From Burkholderiales bacterium (GTDB lineage: Bacteria; Pseudomonadota; Gammaproteobacteria; Burkholderiales; SG8-39): 8,970 bases of DNA. Position numbers and translations under genes: made by a program. The DNA lies in the NCBI GenBank assembly GCA_919902965.1, contig CAKKSJ010000513.1:1-8970 (forward strand), written 5' to 3'. Within the stretch, counting starts at the first letter, position 1; every line of letters starts with the position of its first letter. The notes beneath the pieces are model-generated. The model saw only the letters and a list, made by a program, of their open reading frames with translations, searched no databases and had not been told where the DNA came from. This document shows positions 6,194 to 8,970 of this stretch, in pieces.

Positions 6194-7114
6194 ATGAGCG
6201 GGGCGACGCGCGCGCGGCCGCATAGCCTGCGCGGCATCCTGATGATCATGACGGCTGTAGCCATGTTCACCGTCATGGACTCGATGGCGAAATACCTGTC
6301 GCGCTACTATCCCGTGCCCGGAATCGTATGGGCGCGCTACGCCTTCCATTTGCTCTTTGTGCTCATGATTCTGGGTCCGCGCATGAAGCTTGGCCTGGTG
6401 CGCACCCGGCGCCTCGGGCTGCAGATCGTGCGCGGCATGCTGCTCGCCGCCTCGAGCATGCTGTTCTTCAGCGCGCTCAAGTTCATGCCCATGGCGGAGG
6501 CATCGTCGATCTCCTTCGTCGCACCCATGCTGGTGACGCTATTGGGCGTCTACCTGCTGAACGAGAAAGTCGAGCCGGCGCGCTGGGTGGCGGTGGTGGC
6601 TGGATTCATCGGCGTGCTGATTATCATCCGGCCGGGCAGCGGCATCTTCGCCTGGGTCGCTATCCTGCCGCTTGCCACCGCGGCCAGCTTCGCCAGCTAC
6701 CAGATGCTAACGCGCAAGCTCGCCGGCGTGGACAGCCCCTACACTTCCCTGTTCTATTCGGGCCTGGTCGGGACGGTCATGCTGGCCGCGGTGCTGCCCT
6801 TCCAGTGGACGACGCCGACGACCCTCCTGCATGCATTGATGCTGCCGGCCATCGGTTTTATCGGCGGCCTCTCGCACCTAATTCTAATCCGCGCCTACGA
6901 CCAGGCAGCCGTGTCGACGCTGGCGCCGTTTACCTACACGCAACTCATCTGGGTGATCCTGATGGGCTACCTGGTGTTCGGCGACTTTCCCGATCACTGG
7001 TCCTTGATCGGCATTGCGGTGATCATGGCGAGCGGCATTTACATCGCGAGGCATCAGCAGTTGTCGGAGCGGCAGCAGCGCGCCGAGTTGCAGGAAAGCG
7101 TGCCTGGCGCCTGA
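6194..7114 (+). CDS. DMT superfamily (EamA-type) inner-membrane transporter
   Basis: A 306-residue membrane protein with ten predicted helices, at roughly 13-33, 44-62, 78-96, 103-122, 129-146, 151-171, 183-201, 211-231, 240-262 and 268-285. These form the two five-helix EamA repeats. Family signatures are AEASSISFVAPMLVTLLG (101-118) with the following LLNEKVEPARW, and in the second half STLAPFTYTQLIWVILMGYL (241-260). Such carriers usually export amino acids, purines or other small metabolites; the substrate cannot be read from sequence. The short basic N-terminus (ATRARPHSLRG) suits a cytoplasmic end. There is no Shine-Dalgarno sequence before ATG 6194, so initiation may be on a short leader or at a Met near residue 17. 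It lies 70 bases after the enolase-like gene on the same strand and converges with fcl. Confidence 0.88.
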   Translation: MSGATRARPHSLRGILMIMTAVAMFTVMDSMAKYLSRYYPVPGIVWARYAFHLLFVLMILGPRMKLGLVRTRRLGLQIVRGMLLAASSMLFFSALKFMPMAEASSISFVAPMLVTLLGVYLLNEKVEPARWVAVVAGFIGVLIIIRPGSGIFAWVAILPLATAASFASYQMLTRKLAGVDSPYTSLFYSGLVGTVMLAAVLPFQWTTPTTLLHALMLPAIGFIGGLSHLILIRAYDQAAVSTLAPFTYTQLIWVILMGYLVFGDFPDHWSLIGIAVIMASGIYIARHQQLSERQQRAELQESVPGA

Positions 7115-7126
7115 CAGGTATTCGCT

Positions 7127-7146
7127 TCAGCCGGAGCTACGGCTGA
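7127..7146. terminator. Small perfect hairpin between convergent genes
   Basis: TCAGCCG (7127-7133) pairs exactly with CGGCTGA (7140-7146) around a six-base loop. It sits 12 bases past the transporter stop and covers the last codons and stop of fcl. Neither strand has a T-run after the stem, so it is at best a weak, possibly bidirectional, transcription end or 3'-end stabiliser. Confidence 0.3.
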
Positions 7147-8089
7147 GAAAGTCCTGGTAGGCCAGGGCGATGCCCGCCTCCATGCGCGTGCGCGGCTGCC
7201 ATCCCAGCGCATTGATCCGCGCCGAGTCGAGCAACTTGCGCGGCGTGCCATCGGGTTTGGACGTATCGAAGCGCAGGCGGCCGCGGTAGCCGACCACGCG
7301 CGCCACCGTGCGCGCCAGTTCCGCGATGCTCAAGTCCTCGCCATAGCCTATGTTCACCAGCGGCGGACGGCTGTCGGTGACTAATTGCGCAAATTTCGGC
7401 GGCGCGAGCTGCAACAGATAGATGCAAGCCTCTGCCATGTCCTCGCTGTAGAGAAATTCCCGCAATGGCGCACCCGTGCCCCAGATGACCACTTCTTCGG
7501 CTCCGGCTCGCAGCGCCTCGTGCATTTTGCGGATCAACGCCGGCAATACATGGGAGTTGTCGAGATCGTAGCTGTCGCCCGGCCCGTAAAGATTGGTCGG
7601 CATTGCCGCGAGGAAGCTGGTCCCGTACTGCCGGTTGTAGGACCAGCACATTTCGATGCCGGCAATCTTGGCGATAGCATACGGCCGGTTTGTCGATTCC
7701 AGTGGGCCGGTGAGCAGATAGTCTTCTTTGATCGGCTGCGCACAATCGCGCGGATAAATGCAGGAAGACCCCAGGAACAGCAGACGCTTTACGCCCGCGC
7801 GCCAGGATTCGTGCAGCACATTGGTCTGCACCGCAAGATTGCTGTGTATGAACTCGGCCGGGTAACTGCTGTTGGCGAGTATGCCTCCGACCTTGGCCGC
7901 GGCAAGAAACACGTAGTCCGGTCGCTCACGCACGAAGAATTCGCGTACCGCGGACTGATCGGTGAGTTCCAGCTCCGCATGGCTGCGCAATATCAGATTA
8001 TCGTAGCCTTTTTGCCTCAGCTGTCTGACCAGCGCGGAGCCGGCCAGGCCGCGGTGGCCGGCGACGTAAATCTTCACGGCTTTTTCCAT
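7127..8089 (-). CDS. fcl: GDP-L-fucose synthase (GDP-4-keto-6-deoxymannose 3,5-epimerase/4-reductase)
   Basis: A 320-residue short-chain dehydrogenase/reductase that epimerises GDP-4-keto-6-deoxy-D-mannose at C3 and C5 and reduces it with NADPH to GDP-L-fucose, in the cytoplasm. The Rossmann motif GHRGLAG is at 11-17 and the family segment AAAKVGGILAN at 63-73. Catalytic residues match E. coli Fcl with an offset of one: Ser108 and Cys110 (LGSSCIYP), Tyr137 and Lys141 (YAIAK), and His180 (DNSHVLPALIRKMHEA). Substrate-binding Trp203 and Arg210 (IWGTGAPLREF) and the C-terminal PDGTPRKLLD (279-288) are also present. Length is normal for the family. The ATG overlaps the gmd stop by one base (TAATG), so the pair is almost certainly coupled. 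An older symbol is wcaG. Confidence 0.95.
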   Translation of the reverse strand: MEKAVKIYVAGHRGLAGSALVRQLRQKGYDNLILRSHAELELTDQSAVREFFVRERPDYVFLAAAKVGGILANSSYPAEFIHSNLAVQTNVLHESWRAGVKRLLFLGSSCIYPRDCAQPIKEDYLLTGPLESTNRPYAIAKIAGIEMCWSYNRQYGTSFLAAMPTNLYGPGDSYDLDNSHVLPALIRKMHEALRAGAEEVVIWGTGAPLREFLYSEDMAEACIYLLQLAPPKFAQLVTDSRPPLVNIGYGEDLSIAELARTVARVVGYRGRLRFDTSKPDGTPRKLLDSARINALGWQPRTRMEAGIALAYQDFLSRSSG

Positions 8090-8970
8090 TACTCGTGACG
8101 ATCGAAGGTCTTGTGCCCGTGGCTTTTCACCAGCGCGTCGCGCTCGGCCGTGCGCAGGTCCTCACGCACCATCTCGACAACCAGCTCGGCGAATTTCACT
8201 TTCGGCGCCCAGCCGAGTTTGGCCTTGGCCTTGGACGCATCGCCCAGCAGGGAATCCACTTCGGTCGGGCGGAAATAGCGCGGATCGACGGCGACGATGC
8301 AGCGGCCCGCCTGATCGCAGGCTTTTTCGTTCTTGCCTTTGCCTTTCCAGCTCAGCGGCATGCCGAGTTCGGCCGCGGCGGCAGTGACGAATTCGCGCAC
8401 GCTGTGCTGCTCTCCCGTCGCGATGACAAAGTCTTCCGGCTTGGCCTGCTGCAGCATCAGCCACATGGCCTCGACGAAATCGCGCGCATGCCCCCAGTCG
8501 CGCCTGGCATTGAAATTACCCAGATAGAGACAATCCTGCAGTCCGAGCTTGATGCGCGCCAGCGCACGCGTGATTTTGCGCGTGACGAAAGTCTCGCCGC
8601 GCAGCGGCGATTCGTGATTGAACAGTATGCCGTTGCAGGCGTAGATGCCATAGGCCTCGCGGTAGTTGACCGTGATCCAGTAGGCGTAGAGCTTGGCCAC
8701 GCCGTAGGGGCTGCGCGGATAGAAGGCTGTGGTTTCCTTCTGCGGCGTTTCCTGCACCAGCCCGTAGAGCTCGGAGGTGGAGGCCTGGTAAAAGCGCGTC
8801 TTCTTTTCCATGCCGAGGATGCGGATGGCCTCGAGCAGGCGCAGCGCACCCAGCGCATCGGAATTGGCGGTATATTCGGGCTCCTCGAAGGAGACGGCGA
8901 CATGGCTTTGCGCGGCGAGATTGTAGATTTCGTCCGGCTGGGTCTGCTGGATGATGCGCACCAGGTTGGA
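8089..8970 (-). CDS. gmd: GDP-mannose 4,6-dehydratase, N-terminus outside the window
   Basis: The first enzyme of GDP-L-fucose synthesis: NADP-dependent dehydration of GDP-D-mannose to GDP-4-keto-6-deoxy-D-mannose. The visible 293 residues begin SNLVRIIQQTQPDEIYNLAA, which aligns near residue 69 of the 373-residue E. coli Gmd. About 68 residues, including the GxTGQDG nucleotide motif, therefore lie past the right edge, and the GTG at 8961 is not the true start. Catalytic segments are present: STSELYG with the active-site Thr and Glu, and YPRSPYGVAKLYAYW with Tyr-x-x-x-Lys. Others are FNHESPLRGETFVTRKI, LGNFNARRDWGHARDFVEAMW and VDPRYFRPTEVDSLLGD. The loop before the last of these is some eight residues shorter than in E. 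coli. Gmd feeds its product to Fcl, encoded directly downstream. The pair usually belongs to an O-antigen, capsule or exopolysaccharide locus. Confidence 0.95.
   Translation of the reverse strand, partial: SNLVRIIQQTQPDEIYNLAAQSHVAVSFEEPEYTANSDALGALRLLEAIRILGMEKKTRFYQASTSELYGLVQETPQKETTAFYPRSPYGVAKLYAYWITVNYREAYGIYACNGILFNHESPLRGETFVTRKITRALARIKLGLQDCLYLGNFNARRDWGHARDFVEAMWLMLQQAKPEDFVIATGEQHSVREFVTAAAAELGMPLSWKGKGKNEKACDQAGRCIVAVDPRYFRPTEVDSLLGDASKAKAKLGWAPKVKFAELVVEMVREDLRTAERDALVKSHGHKTFDRHE

Overview
The window looks like chromosomal DNA from a GC-rich proteobacterium, most likely a betaproteobacterium. The grounds are the adjacent prfB-lysS pair with a programmed RF2 frameshift, protein sequences close to their Escherichia coli counterparts, and the codon bias; the exact lineage is an inference. 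It holds eight genes: seven complete and one cut by the right edge. No tRNA, rRNA, CRISPR array, insertion sequence or prophage gene was seen, and no gap between recognised genes exceeds about 120 bases.

Left block (1-1129): about 120 bases with no recognisable gene, then a leftward gene for a Tat-exported aldo/keto reductase. A short intergenic stretch (1041-1129) separates it from the rightward genes. That stretch carries overlapping -10-like hexamers on both strands and a perfect 12-base palindrome.

Central block (1130-7114, all rightward): prfB (peptide release factor 2, read through a +1 programmed frameshift) and lysS (lysyl-tRNA synthetase) are translation housekeeping genes. They are followed closely by a small-molecule kinase of the APH / methylthioribose-kinase-like fold and a divergent enolase-family protein, whose stop and start codons abut. 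A DMT/EamA-type ten-helix transporter follows after 70 bases, with its own possible -10 box. The kinase-enolase pair is the least ordinary part of the window. The enolase homologue keeps the metal ligands and the catalytic lysine, but replaces the phosphate-side histidine by alanine and one catalytic glutamate by aspartate. It is probably not the housekeeping glycolytic enolase, and the pair may form an undescribed two-step route.

Right block (7127-8970, leftward): gmd (GDP-mannose 4,6-dehydratase, 5' end outside the window) and fcl (GDP-L-fucose synthase) overlap by one base. Together they convert GDP-D-mannose to GDP-L-fucose. This is probably the end of a surface-polysaccharide locus that converges on the transporter gene.
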